Below, piece after piece: positions 1 to 8,887 of a stretch of 64,000 nt of DNA. A model generated the notes under the pieces. The model did no database searches. It saw only the letters and a list, made by a program, of their open reading frames with translations, and was not told the origin of the DNA. This DNA is from Streptomyces sp. NBC_01214. Its GTDB lineage: Bacteria > Actinomycetota > Actinomycetes > Streptomycetales > Streptomycetaceae. The position numbers and the translations under genes are program-made. Numbering within the stretch: the stretch's first letter is position 1; each line of letters begins with the position of its first letter. The DNA is taken from assembly GCF_026340975.1 (NCBI RefSeq), contig NZ_JAPEOS010000003.1, forward strand, positions 124,001-188,000, in the 5' to 3' direction.

Positions 1-738
1 GAACGAGCACCAGGGGGAGTCCGGCGAGAGGATCAGCCTTTCGACGGGCAGGGGATACCTGTCGGTGCGCCGGAGGAGGTTCGTGGGCCCGTAGACCAGG
101 CCCGCGGCGGGGGTGAAGCGCAGGCGCAGCTCGGGGAAGGTCGCGCTCGGCCGCGGGATCTGGACGGAGCCGAGCGGTACGTACTGCCCCTGCGGGACCA
201 GGCGCTGGGCGGCCCCCTGGGGAGAACGTCCGCGCAGGGGGTGCCGGGTGTGCTGGTCGCCCAGGAGCTTGGCCTTGGCCTCGATGCGGTCGCCGAGCGC
301 GCCGGTGCAGTGGTGTGCCTTGAGGTTGGCGACCTCCACCGTCCATCGCACGTCGCCGGGTTCCAAGCCGAACGCGTCCAGTACCTCGGTGGTGATCGCC
401 CCGGAACCGGGCTGTCCGTCGATGGTCCACCTGCCGTGGACCTCGAAGAAGGGGCAGATGGGCCGGAACACTTTGGCGGCGTTCTCGGCGTTCTCGGCGT
501 TCGTGGCGTCCTCGGAGGGCACGACGTCCTTGAACCGCACCCGGTTGCCCTGGGGCTGTGTTTCCGTCAGGGTGCCGTCCTCGGCCACGTGGAGCGAGGG
601 TTCGGGCAGGACGACGGTCTTGCCGGTGCCCCGGGGACTGAGGTCGCTCTCGCCGTAGCGGTAGTTCTCGCAGGGTTCGGGGGACGGGCCCAGCCGGGCG
701 AAGGCCAGGGGCGGGTAGAGCCAGATCTTCTCGATCAC
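1..738 (-). CDS. Hypothetical protein, C-terminus beyond the window
   Basis: An open frame of 246 codons starts with GTG at 738 and runs off the left edge without a stop. A GGAG element lies about 9 nt upstream, and the start overlaps the TGA of the preceding gene (GTGA), so translation is probably coupled. The N-terminus reads VIEKIWLYPPLAFARLGPSP. The 'YPPLAFARLGPSP' pattern is reminiscent of the opening of LodA-type quinone-cofactor oxidases (YPxxGIARxGNS), but the diagnostic C-terminal Cys-Trp region would be outside the window. No signal peptide or membrane segment is visible. Function is unassigned; the LodA resemblance is only a hint. Confidence 0.6.
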   Translation of the reverse strand, partial: MIEKIWLYPPLAFARLGPSPEPCENYRYGESDLSPRGTGKTVVLPEPSLHVAEDGTLTETQPQGNRVRFKDVVPSEDATNAENAENAAKVFRPICPFFEVHGRWTIDGQPGSGAITTEVLDAFGLEPGDVRWTVEVANLKAHHCTGALGDRIEAKAKLLGDQHTRHPLRGRSPQGAAQRLVPQGQYVPLGSVQIPRPSATFPELRLRFTPAAGLVYGPTNLLRRTDRYPLPVERLILSPDSPWCSF

Positions 739-1100
739 CGTGGGTCTCCGTTCTCGTCGGAATGATCGGAACGATCGGAAAGCGGGAACGCGGTCACGCG
801 AAGACCTCGGATCCTGGGGGAGGGGGCGGCGTCGTGCCGGGGTGGGCCGAGCGGGGTTCCGCCCGCGCGTACGGGCGGCAGCCCGAGGAGGAACCACAGC
901 TGTTCCGCGGATACGGGGCGGTCGGGGAGTTCGGAAACGCGGCCTTCAGCGAGGCTGGGCGGCGGTGCGGTCGCCTCGCGCAACGCCCCGTCGACGGCCG
1001 GAGCGTCCACCCCGGGGTCGGCGCGCCGGAACACGGGCGCGAGACGGCCGGGCCGGCGGCAGCCCTTGGCGCGGCAGATGCCGTCTCGGAGGGTGGTCAT
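735..1100 (-). CDS. Small hypothetical protein (121 aa)
   Basis: ATG at 1100 overlaps the TGA of the upstream frame (ATGA), and its own TGA overlaps the GTG of the downstream gene. Such double coupling is typical of real actinobacterial operons and is the main support. The protein begins MTTLRDGICRAKGCRR, contains a short leucine-rich segment (AEQLWFLLGLPPV), and is otherwise Arg/Pro rich. I recognise no family. It presumably acts with the coupled downstream protein. It could still be a spurious frame, since the codon pattern is less clean than in the downstream gene. Confidence 0.45.
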   Translation of the reverse strand: MTTLRDGICRAKGCRRPGRLAPVFRRADPGVDAPAVDGALREATAPPPSLAEGRVSELPDRPVSAEQLWFLLGLPPVRAGGTPLGPPRHDAAPSPRIRGLRVTAFPLSDRSDHSDENGDPR

Positions 1101-1424
1101 CGTTGACCTCGTGGGCCGACCGCGGGACCGGGTCCCTCGGTCGCGGCGTCGAAGGCCCCGTGCAGGGCTCGCGCGGAGAGGCGCGCGCTCGCTTCCCGGT
1201 AGGAGATCGGCTCCGGCGGATCGGGCCGCATTCCAGCCGCTGGGCCGACCCCTGCCCTGCCTTGCTCCTCCGGACACCGGACCCTCCGGACACCGGTCTC
1301 GCCGAACCAGGGCGTGGGGTGCCGGAGGGCGGTCGAACTCGGTGTCGACCACCGCGTTCCGGCGGTTGAGGAGGTCGGGGTTCAGCTCGTCGGCGAATCC
1401 GGGTGCGGAGAACGGTGGAGACAT
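1097..1424 (-). pseudogene. Small hypothetical gene with an apparent frameshift
   Basis: ATG at 1424 is preceded by GGGAGG at good spacing and opens MSPPFSAPGFADELNPDLLN, which looks like genuine coding sequence. The frame loses coding character near 1284. A 13-bp direct repeat with a 16-bp period (1268-1280 and 1284-1296) sits exactly there. Deleting 16 bp in silico joins the first frame to a second one containing MRPDPPEPISYREASARLSA and ending in a TGA that overlaps the ATG at 1100. The simplest reading is a coupled three-gene operon whose first gene was broken by a 16-bp tandem duplication; a sequencing error is the alternative. No family recognised. Confidence 0.45.
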
Positions 1425-1481
1425 GACGGCGCCTCCCGGTGGGTCGTGCGACCCACAGGTGGATGGACGCAAACGGGATCG

Positions 1482-1515
1482 TGACTTAGAGTATCGGAAT
1501 CGATACTCTAAGTCA
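1482..1515. promoter_or_regulatory. Perfect 15-bp inverted repeat, probable operator
   Basis: TGACTTAGAGTATCG at 1482-1496, spacer GAAT, then the exact reverse complement at 1501-1515. It is far more AT-rich than its surroundings and lies about 60 bp upstream of the minus-strand gene starting at 1424, the position expected of a repressor operator over the promoter. No regulator gene is adjacent. The rest of the 1425-1846 gap is GC-rich with nothing else I can identify. Confidence 0.55.
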
Positions 1516-1846
1516 TCAAGGCCGCGCCCGAGGGTGTCGGATCGGGGCCGCAGGGCGGGGCCCCGGTCCCGTGCGGCGGGAAGCCGATGGCGCGGTCGGC
1601 GCCGGCACGGCACGGGCCGCCGCCCCGGCCCGGGGCTGGACCGGGCGGCCCCCGACCGGGAGGCGCCCCCGGTGAGCCGGTGAACCGGCGAGCCAGTGAC
1701 CCCCGGCCCCCGGCGGCCCGAGACCACGCCTGCGTCGTCGGGGGACCGGCACAGGGTTTGCGCGGGCTCGCCTCCGGACTCCCGGCCGTCCGTCCAGGAC
1801 GGCCGGGGGGTCCGCTACCGGCCGACGGGCCGCACCGCACGACGGG

Positions 1847-3562
1847 TCATTCACTCGCCGCCGGTGCGAGGGAGGCGTTCCAGAAACCGGCGTAGCGGCC
1901 GCCGAGGTGCAGGAGCGCGTCGTGGCTGCCCTCCTCGACGATCCGGCCGCCGGCCAGGAAGACGACGCGGTCGGCCCGTTGAACGGTCCGCATCCGGTGC
2001 GCGACCATCACCACCGTCCGGCCGGCCATCAGGTGCTCGATGCCCTCGTGGACGGCCGCCTCGTTCACCGGGTCCAGCGCCGAGGTCACCTCGTCCAGCA
2101 ACACGACGGGCGCGTCCTTGAGCAGCGCCCGCGCGATCGAGACGCGCTGGCGTTCGCCGCCCGACAGCCTTGCGCCCCCCTCGCCGACATGCGTCGCCCA
2201 TCCGTCGGGCAGCCGCTCGATCACCTCGTCCAGCCGCGCCGCGCTGGCTGCCGCCCGGACCTCGGCTTCGTCGGCGTCGGGACGGCCGAGGCGCACGTTC
2301 TCCTCGATCGTGCCGTCGAAGAGGTAGACGTCCTGGAAGACGATGGCGAACTGCGCCATCAGCACCTCCGTGTCGATCGCGCGCACGTCCACGCCTCCCA
2401 CCCGCACCGCGCCGGCGTCCACGTCGTAGAACCGCGCGAGCAGGTGCAGCAACGTGCTCTTGCCCGCGCCCGACGGTCCGACGACGGCGAGCCGCTGTCC
2501 CTGCGGTACGGACAGCGAGGCGTCGGCGATCACGGTGCGGTCGCCGTGCCGGAAGGTAACGGACTCGAACTCCAGGTCATGGCGCACCGGCTGGATCGGT
2601 TCGGCCGGTTCCGGCAGCGGCTCGGTGCGCAGTACCGTGTCGAGCCGCGCCAGTTCGTCACGTGCACCGCGGAGCCGGCCGCCGATGTCCGACAGCGACA
2701 GCAGCGGGTCCGCGCAGCGGGCGGCCAGGACCAGGATCGCCAGGACCTCCGCCGCGCCGGTGCTCCCGCCGAGCGCGAGGTGGGCGCCCAGGGCCAGCAC
2801 GACGGTGAACGCCGTCTGCACCGCGAGTGCCAGACCGACCACGCCGGGCAGCGCCGCCAGCGCGGTCCGGCGGGAGGCGCGCTGGACTTCCCGCAGCGAG
2901 TCGTCGAGCACCCGGAAGCGTTCCGTGGTCCGGCCGCCCGCGCGCAACACCGGCTGGGCCCGGAGGTATTCGACGACCCGCCCGGTGGCTTCGCGGTCGC
3001 GTTCGTGGCGCTCGGCGTCCGTGGCGGCCATCGAGCGGCCCGTCCGGACCTGGATCGCCGCCACGACCGGTACGGCGGCCAGCGCCGCCAGGCCCAGCTG
3101 CCAGTTGAAGGTCAGCATGACCGCGAGAATCGTCAGTGGGGTCACACAGGCGGAGATGAACGGTGCCAACAGGTGCGCGATCACGCTCATCGCCTGGAGG
3201 ACGCCGCGCCCGGCCAGGACGGACACCTCCCCGATGCGGCCCGCGTCGTACCAGCCGATCGGCAGCCGGGCCAGATGGTCGCCGAGCCGGTGGTACGTGC
3301 CGCGCAACAGCGTGCTGCCGGCATGGAAGCCGGACCGGTCGCTGACGTAACGCAGCACCGCGTAGACCGCGACCGCGGCCCCGAACGCGATCAGCCAGGG
3401 CCAGGCGTCTTCGGGCGTGCCCCCGAACAGCGCCCGCAGTACGGGGACCAGCAGTGCGTAGGACGCACCCTCGACCACGGCGGTCGTCGTCATCAGGGCC
3501 ACGGTGCGACGCACCGGCCGGGCGTACTCGTGCCCCAGCACGCGCAGCAGCATGCGGATCAT
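1847..3562 (-). CDS. ABC transporter, fused permease/ATPase (IrtB/YbtQ-like half)
   Basis: A 571-residue type IV ABC half-transporter: an N-terminal six-helix membrane domain (about residues 15-310) followed by a nucleotide-binding domain. Visible motifs are Walker A GPSGAGKST near residue 359, Q-loop FQDVYLF, signature LSGGERQR near 465, Walker B VVLLDEVTSA and the H-loop AHRM. ATG at 3562 overlaps the stop of the upstream MFS-ABC gene by ATGA, so the two halves are made together and probably form a heterodimer. Pairs of this kind (IrtA/IrtB, YbtP/YbtQ) import ferric siderophores, although others export drugs or peptides. Direction and substrate cannot be read from sequence. It is probably controlled from the palindrome upstream of the operon. 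Confidence 0.9.
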   Translation of the reverse strand: MIRMLLRVLGHEYARPVRRTVALMTTTAVVEGASYALLVPVLRALFGGTPEDAWPWLIAFGAAVAVYAVLRYVSDRSGFHAGSTLLRGTYHRLGDHLARLPIGWYDAGRIGEVSVLAGRGVLQAMSVIAHLLAPFISACVTPLTILAVMLTFNWQLGLAALAAVPVVAAIQVRTGRSMAATDAERHERDREATGRVVEYLRAQPVLRAGGRTTERFRVLDDSLREVQRASRRTALAALPGVVGLALAVQTAFTVVLALGAHLALGGSTGAAEVLAILVLAARCADPLLSLSDIGGRLRGARDELARLDTVLRTEPLPEPAEPIQPVRHDLEFESVTFRHGDRTVIADASLSVPQGQRLAVVGPSGAGKSTLLHLLARFYDVDAGAVRVGGVDVRAIDTEVLMAQFAIVFQDVYLFDGTIEENVRLGRPDADEAEVRAAASAARLDEVIERLPDGWATHVGEGGARLSGGERQRVSIARALLKDAPVVLLDEVTSALDPVNEAAVHEGIEHLMAGRTVVMVAHRMRTVQRADRVVFLAGGRIVEEGSHDALLHLGGRYAGFWNASLAPAASE

Positions 3563-6500
3563 CGGGGACCGCCTCCTTGCGTTACGCCGCTGTGGGCTTC
3601 GGTCCGGTCGGCGATCGCCGACCGGTGGGCCTGCCAGAACGCGGCGAACCTTCCGCCCCGCGCCAGCAGTTCGGCCGGCGCGCCGCGTTCGACGACCACC
3701 CCGTCGTCCAGCATCACGACGGTGTCGGCGTCGGCGATCGTCTCCGGGCGATGGGCGACGACCAGGATCGTCCGGTCGCCGCCCAGCGTGGCCAGGGCCC
3801 GGCGCACCGCCCGTTCGGTCTGCGGGTCCGCGAAGGCGGTCGCCTCGTCGAGCACGAGGACCGGTGTGTCGGCGAGCAGGGCGCGCGCGAGCGCGATCCG
3901 CTGTGCCTCGCCACCCGACAGCCCTGCGTCTTCACCGATCACCGACGCGTATCCGCGGGGCAGTTCGAGGATCCGATCGTGCACGTTCGCCAGCCGGGCG
4001 GCGCGCACCACGTCGTCGAGGTCGGCGTGCGGTACCGCCAGCGCGATGTTGTCCGCGACCGACGCGCGCAGCAGCCGGACGTCCTGGAAGACGAAGGAGA
4101 CGTTCCGGTAGAGCTCCCGACTGCCGAGTTCGCGCAGGTCGACACCGCCCAGGGTGACCGAACCGTGGGTCGGGTCGAAGAACCGCGGCAACAGCTGGAC
4201 CAGCGTGGACTTTCCGCTTCCCGACGGCCCGACCAGCGCGGTGGTCGTTCCCGGTTCGAGCACCAGGTCGACCCCGCGCAGGACCTCGTGATCGGCGTCG
4301 TAGCCGAATCGGACGTCGCGCAGTTCCAGCCGGTGACCCTGCGGTGCGGCCGGCTGCGCGGGTTCCGGCAGCGACCGAACGGTGAGTACCTCCCGGATCC
4401 GGCCGACCGCGCGCCGGGCGGCCTGTACGTCGTCGAACCCGTGGCCGAGGGCCGCCACGGGAGCGGTCAGGCCCAGTCCGAGCAGCAGGAAGGGCAGCAG
4501 GTCGGCCGGAGCCATGCCCCCGGTGGTGATCAGAGCCGTACCGCCGATCAGGACGGCCAACAACACGAACGGTGGCGACAGGGCCACTTGCATCCCGGCG
4601 GCGATCCCGGCGAGGCCGCGCACCATCCGCAGGAAGCTGCCGACGAAATCGTCCACCGCCGTGCGGAAGCCGCGGTGGGCGCGCCCGGATCCGCCGAACG
4701 CCTTCACCACCGAGATGCCCTGGACGAACTCGACGACGGAACTCGAAATCCGTCCCATGGCCGCGTCGAAATCCTCCTGCTCGCGCAGCCGGGTCGGGGT
4801 CATCATCAGGGGGACCAGCGCCACGGCCAGGCCGACCGGTATCAGCGTGATGAGCGTGAGCCGCCAGTCGACGGTGAAGAGGTAGACCAGCGACGCGAGC
4901 GGCACCACGAAGGCGGAGACGAGTTCGCCGGGGGTGTGGGCGATGAACGGGTGCACGGCGCTGACGTCCTCCCCCACCACCTTCGCCAGCTCGCCGGTCC
5001 GGCGCCGGGAGAACCATCCGATCGGTACGCGCCCCAGTCGCGCGGCCAGTTGCCGGCGGAACGCCAGTTGCACCTGGCCGTCGACGACGTGCCCGATCCC
5101 TGACGAAGCGGCCGTGAACAGCAGCCGGAGGAACAGGCCGGCCGCACCCGCGATCACGACCATCCGGACATGACCGTGATCGACCGGGCCGGGCGCCAGC
5201 AGGGTGCGCCCCAGTTCGGCGACCGCCAGCAGCGGCACCAGACCCGCCAATGCGCCGATGAACTGCAGGGTCACCACGGCGGCGAAGCGTGCGTAGTGGG
5301 GGCGCAGCAGTCCCGCCACGTTCGCTCCCGCCGCGCCGTCGCCATCGGCCGGCCCGACCCGTTTCGGTGGACCGGTTCGGCGCAGGACGGCGAGGGCCAC
5401 GAGGACCGCGGCGATCACGAGCGCGGCGCCGAGGGTCAGCCCGAGGGCGTACCCGTCGTTGAGCGTCCCGGGTGTGGCCGTCCCGCCGGTGCGGTGGTGC
5501 GCCGCGGCGCCGAGGACCGCGAGTCCGAGTGAGGCGCCGATCTGGCGCGAGCTGTTGAGCAGGCCCGCGGCGGCGCCGCTCTCGTGGGGCGCGACGCCGG
5601 CGGTGGCGAGGGAGGCGACCGGTCCGAGGCAGAGCCCGAAGCCGCCGCCGCTGAGGAGCGAGGGCCCGAGGACGTCGGTGGTGAAGCCGCCATCGGGGCT
5701 GATCAGGCCGAACCAGGCGAGCCCGGCCGCAGCCAGGAGTCCGCCGATGACCACGAGCGTGCGGGGCGCGAGGCGGTAGCCGAGCTTGACGGCGAGCACG
5801 GAGCCGGCGACCAGGGCGAGGGCGAACGGCAGGAACATCATCCCGGTCCGCGCCGGCCCCGTTCCGAGGACTTGTTGGAGGTAGAGGGACGCGAAGTAGA
5901 AGGCGGAGGTCATGGCCGCGCCGATCAGGAGCACGGCGGCGTTCGCGCCCGCGACCGAGCGGTTGGCGAACAGGCCGAGCCGGATCAGTGGTTCGCGGGA
6001 CGTGGTCAGCTCGACACGGACGAACGCGGCCAGTAGTACGGCGGCGACCGCCAGGGTCGTCAGGGTGACCGGCGAGGTCCACGCGTACCGGTCCGTGCGG
6101 ACGACGCCGAACACGAGCAGGGCCACGCCCGCCGTGACCAGGACGGCACCGAGCACGTCCGGACGGCCACCGCGAGCGGCCGGCGGTCCTCCGACGACGC
6201 CGCGCCAGGCCAGGGCCAGCGCACACGCCGCCATCGGCACGTTCACGAACATGACCCACCGCCAGTTGGCGTACTCGGTGAGCACGCCGCCCATGACGAC
6301 GCCGAGGGCGCCTCCGGCCGCGTTCGCCGCACTCCATGCTCCGAAGGCCTTGATGCGGGCCTTGCCCGCGGGGAACGTCGCGGTCAGCAGTGCCAGGGCG
6401 GCCGGAGCCAGTGCGGCGGCCCCCACGCCCTGTGCCGCTCGGGCGGCGACGAGGTGGCCGGGTTCCTGGGCGAAGCCGCCGAGGAGGGAGGAGAGCCCGA

Positions 6501-6756
6501 ACAGGCCGAGCCCGAGCAGCAGGACCCGCTTGCGGCCGTACCGGTCCGCGGCCTTGCCGCCCAGGAGCAGCAACCCGCCGAAGGTGAGGGCGTAGGCGTG
6601 GATCACCCAGGTCAGGCCCACCGCACTGAAGCCGAGGCCGGCAGCGATCTGGGGGAGCCCGACGTTCACGACGGAGAGGTCCAGCGACACCATGAACTGC
6701 ACGAGCGCCACCACGGCGAGCGTCAGCCCCGGCCGGGCACCCGAACTACTCGTCAT
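3559..6756 (-). CDS. MFS permease fused to ABC half-transporter (1065 aa)
   Basis: Residues 1 to about 455 form a complete DHA2/EmrB-type major facilitator (many helices, motif A GKAADRYGRKR near residue 75). After a short linker rich in Gly, Pro and Lys (about 455-480) comes a complete type IV ABC exporter half: six helices, then Walker A GPSGSGKST near 842, signature LSGGEAQR near 943, and Walker B VLVLDEATAF. No stop or frameshift separates them. I chose ATG 6756 (MTSSSGA) because GGAG lies about 10 nt upstream; the in-frame GTG at 6768 lacks a ribosome site. The partner half-transporter overlaps by ATGA. In siderophore loci an MFS exporter and an IrtAB-type importer are normally separate genes, so this may join export and uptake in one chain. 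Confidence 0.88.
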   Translation of the reverse strand: MTSSSGARPGLTLAVVALVQFMVSLDLSVVNVGLPQIAAGLGFSAVGLTWVIHAYALTFGGLLLLGGKAADRYGRKRVLLLGLGLFGLSSLLGGFAQEPGHLVAARAAQGVGAAALAPAALALLTATFPAGKARIKAFGAWSAANAAGGALGVVMGGVLTEYANWRWVMFVNVPMAACALALAWRGVVGGPPAARGGRPDVLGAVLVTAGVALLVFGVVRTDRYAWTSPVTLTTLAVAAVLLAAFVRVELTTSREPLIRLGLFANRSVAGANAAVLLIGAAMTSAFYFASLYLQQVLGTGPARTGMMFLPFALALVAGSVLAVKLGYRLAPRTLVVIGGLLAAAGLAWFGLISPDGGFTTDVLGPSLLSGGGFGLCLGPVASLATAGVAPHESGAAAGLLNSSRQIGASLGLAVLGAAAHHRTGGTATPGTLNDGYALGLTLGAALVIAAVLVALAVLRRTGPPKRVGPADGDGAAGANVAGLLRPHYARFAAVVTLQFIGALAGLVPLLAVAELGRTLLAPGPVDHGHVRMVVIAGAAGLFLRLLFTAASSGIGHVVDGQVQLAFRRQLAARLGRVPIGWFSRRRTGELAKVVGEDVSAVHPFIAHTPGELVSAFVVPLASLVYLFTVDWRLTLITLIPVGLAVALVPLMMTPTRLREQEDFDAAMGRISSSVVEFVQGISVVKAFGGSGRAHRGFRTAVDDFVGSFLRMVRGLAGIAAGMQVALSPPFVLLAVLIGGTALITTGGMAPADLLPFLLLGLGLTAPVAALGHGFDDVQAARRAVGRIREVLTVRSLPEPAQPAAPQGHRLELRDVRFGYDADHEVLRGVDLVLEPGTTTALVGPSGSGKSTLVQLLPRFFDPTHGSVTLGGVDLRELGSRELYRNVSFVFQDVRLLRASVADNIALAVPHADLDDVVRAARLANVHDRILELPRGYASVIGEDAGLSGGEAQRIALARALLADTPVLVLDEATAFADPQTERAVRRALATLGGDRTILVVAHRPETIADADTVVMLDDGVVVERGAPAELLARGGRFAAFWQAHRSAIADRTEAHSGVTQGGGPR

Positions 6757-6786
6757 CACGAACTCCACTCCCGGCGCTGTCAGTTA

Positions 6787-6810
6787 ACTTTCGGAACATG
6801 TTCCGAAAGT
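6787..6810. promoter_or_regulatory. 24-bp perfect palindrome between divergent transporter and TetR genes
   Basis: The half-site is ACTTTCGGAACA (6787-6798), followed without spacer by its exact complement to 6810. It lies 31 bp from the transporter start and 88 bp from the TetR start. This is the classical arrangement for a TetR-family dimer that represses a divergent efflux gene and itself. Assignment to the adjacent TetR is inference from position. Confidence 0.75.
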
Positions 6811-6897
6811 ATCATCGGGCGGGCCGCGGCGAAACCGCGGAGGGCTGAAACCGCACCCGTTTCGAGGCGGAGGACGGCGGGGCGGCATGATGGGACG

Positions 6898-7578
6898 ATG
6901 TCCCGAGCGCCCGCGTCGCACGGCCGCACCGGCCGACCGCCCCTGACCTCCCGTGCGCAGATCCTGGTGGCCGCCCGTCGGCTCATCGACCAGGACGGCT
7001 GGGAGAAGCTGACGATCCGCCGCCTGGCCGCCGAGCTCGGCATCGGGGCGACGACCTTGTACCACCACATCCGGAACAAGGAAGACCTGCTGCTCCTCCT
7101 GCTCAACCAACACATCGAGCAGATAGAGCGCCCCCAACTGCCCGATGAGCCGCGCGAGCGCATCGTCACGGCCGCCACCGCGATGCACGACGCCCTCACG
7201 GCCTGGCCGTGGGCCGCGGAGGTCCTCTCGGCCGACGGTTTCGTCGGCCTCCTCGACGAATCGGCGATGTGGATGGTCGAAGCCATCGTGGCCGGCGCCG
7301 ACGATCACGGATGCACACCCGAACAGACCGTCGACGTCTTCCGCAGCATCTGGTACTACACCGTCGGCGAGGTCCTCGTCCGCGCCCACTCCGCCCGCCG
7401 ACGGGACGAAGGGCAACCCTTCGCCTACCGCGACGACCTGGACCCGGCGCAGGTGCCCCACCTGGCCGCCATCGGTGTCCGATGGGCCGCGCTGGCCGCA
7501 CGGGACATCTACCCCCAGGGACTGGGCACGTTCGTCGACGGGCTGCTCGCACGAGCCACCCCCCGCGGTACCGGCTGA
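6898..7578 (+). CDS. TetR-family transcriptional regulator
   Basis: A 226-residue regulator with an N-terminal helix-turn-helix (about residues 20-65). The second and recognition helices read LTIRRLAAELGIGATTLYHH, and the rest is an all-alpha ligand domain resembling TetR_C with a tryptophan/tyrosine-rich pocket (DVFRSIWYYTVGE). The start is the ATG at 6898; upstream in-frame codons look non-coding. It diverges from the MFS-ABC operon across a 24-bp palindrome, so it most likely represses that operon and itself and releases on binding a transported compound. The inducer is unknown. Confidence 0.92.
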   Translation: MSRAPASHGRTGRPPLTSRAQILVAARRLIDQDGWEKLTIRRLAAELGIGATTLYHHIRNKEDLLLLLLNQHIEQIERPQLPDEPRERIVTAATAMHDALTAWPWAAEVLSADGFVGLLDESAMWMVEAIVAGADDHGCTPEQTVDVFRSIWYYTVGEVLVRAHSARRRDEGQPFAYRDDLDPAQVPHLAAIGVRWAALAARDIYPQGLGTFVDGLLARATPRGTG

Positions 7579-7706
7579 GCTCGGACCGGACGCGGCGCGC
7601 ACGCCCCCAGGTCCGCGTGCCGGTCCGCCCCGACGCACGTGTCACCCTGGTCCCGGATCGAGGACGGGCGCCGGTGCCCGTCGGGATCGGGGGAGGAACG
7701 AGGGAC

Positions 7707-8754
7707 GTGGCGGACCGGGAAGCGCCGGAGGACCGGCTCGGCGAGTACGTCGACATGCTGCGGCACGCGTGTGCCACGGGGCGTCGCCTCACCCGTACCG
7801 AGCTCGACTCCCGCCGCGGCGAGGGGCAGCGGGCGGCGGAGGCGGGCCTGCCGTTGCGCGGGCTCATACGGGACCACCTGGCCGCGGCCCAGGGCGTCCC
7901 GACGCGATCGCAGGCGACGCTGCTCGCCGCGGTCGAGCAGGCGGTCGACGCGTTCGTCGAGGGGTACGAGCGGTCCCAGCGCCAGGCGGTCCGTCAGGAG
8001 GAGGCGGCGCGACGGGAGTTCATCGACGACCTGCTGTACGGGCGCAGCGGGCTGGGCCTGCTGGCGGAACGGGCCGAACGGTTCGGGCTGCGCCTGTCGC
8101 AGGCCCATGCGGTGGCCGTGGCCGGCCCCGAGCCGTACGGCGACGGCTACCCCGTGGCGCGCCGCATCGAGGAGGCGGTCCTCGGCCGGTTCGGGAACCG
8201 GCAGGTCCTGCTGGCCACCAAGGACGGCAGCCTCATCTGCGTGGCGCCCGGCGATCAGCCCGATGTCCTGGCCCACTTCGCCCAGCAGGCCCACGCGGCG
8301 ACGGACGGCGGGCGCGTCGCCATCGGCCGCTCCCACCCGGGTCCGGGCGGGGTCGTCCACTCCTACGAAGAAGCCCTCAACGCCCCTTGATCTCGCTGAG
8401 CGGATGGGGCTGGAGGGGCCGGTGCTGCACGCGTCCGACCTGCTGGTCTACCCGGTGCTCAGCCGCGACCGGCAAGCCATGGCCGACCTCGTGGAGAGCG
8501 TCCTGGGCCCGCTCCACCAGGCGCGCGGCGGCCCCGGGCCCCTGCTGGACACCCTCACCGCCTACTTCGACAGCGGCTGCGTGGCGACGGAGACCGCCCG
8601 CCGCCTCTCGCTGAGCGTGCGCGCCCTGACGTACCGGCTGGGGCGCATCCACACCCTCACCGGTGCGGACCCGGCGGACCCGGCGGACCGGTACACGCTC
8701 CAGACCGCGGTGATCGGATCACGGCTGCTGGGCTGGCCCGACGCCACGGCGTGA
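7707..8754 (+). pseudogene. PucR-family regulator, broken by a +1 frameshift
   Basis: GTG at 7707 (GGAGG upstream) opens a PucR/CdaR-type regulator. The first frame runs to a TGA at 8388-8390, ending at 'SYEEALNAP'. The next frame continues at once with DLAERMGLEGPVLHASDLLV and ends with the family's C-terminal helix-turn-helix (ETARRLSLSVRALTYRLGRI) at 8754. Removing one C from the CCCC run at 8383-8386 restores EALNALDLAERMG, which is normal for the family. A single-base insertion is therefore the likely lesion, either a true mutation or a sequencing error in a homopolymer. The truncated product would lack its DNA-binding domain. It stands first in a run of three damaged genes. Confidence 0.8.
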
Positions 8755-8887
8755 CCGGGGGCACCCTGCCGGACCGCGGCGTCAAAGAGTCGTAAGGATT
8801 GCCGGAGGCGGGCAATGTGCGGCACCTTCGCGCGCTGGCACGATGCGGTTGTCCGGCGGAAACGTCGGCCCGGCGGGGGAGGTGCTC

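Noticed and set aside
1907..4111. 734-codon plus-strand open frame
   Set aside because: It lies antisense to two ABC genes with complete motifs. Its composition (Arg, Gln, His, Pro) is that of a high-GC shadow frame, and it has no ribosome site or family resemblance.
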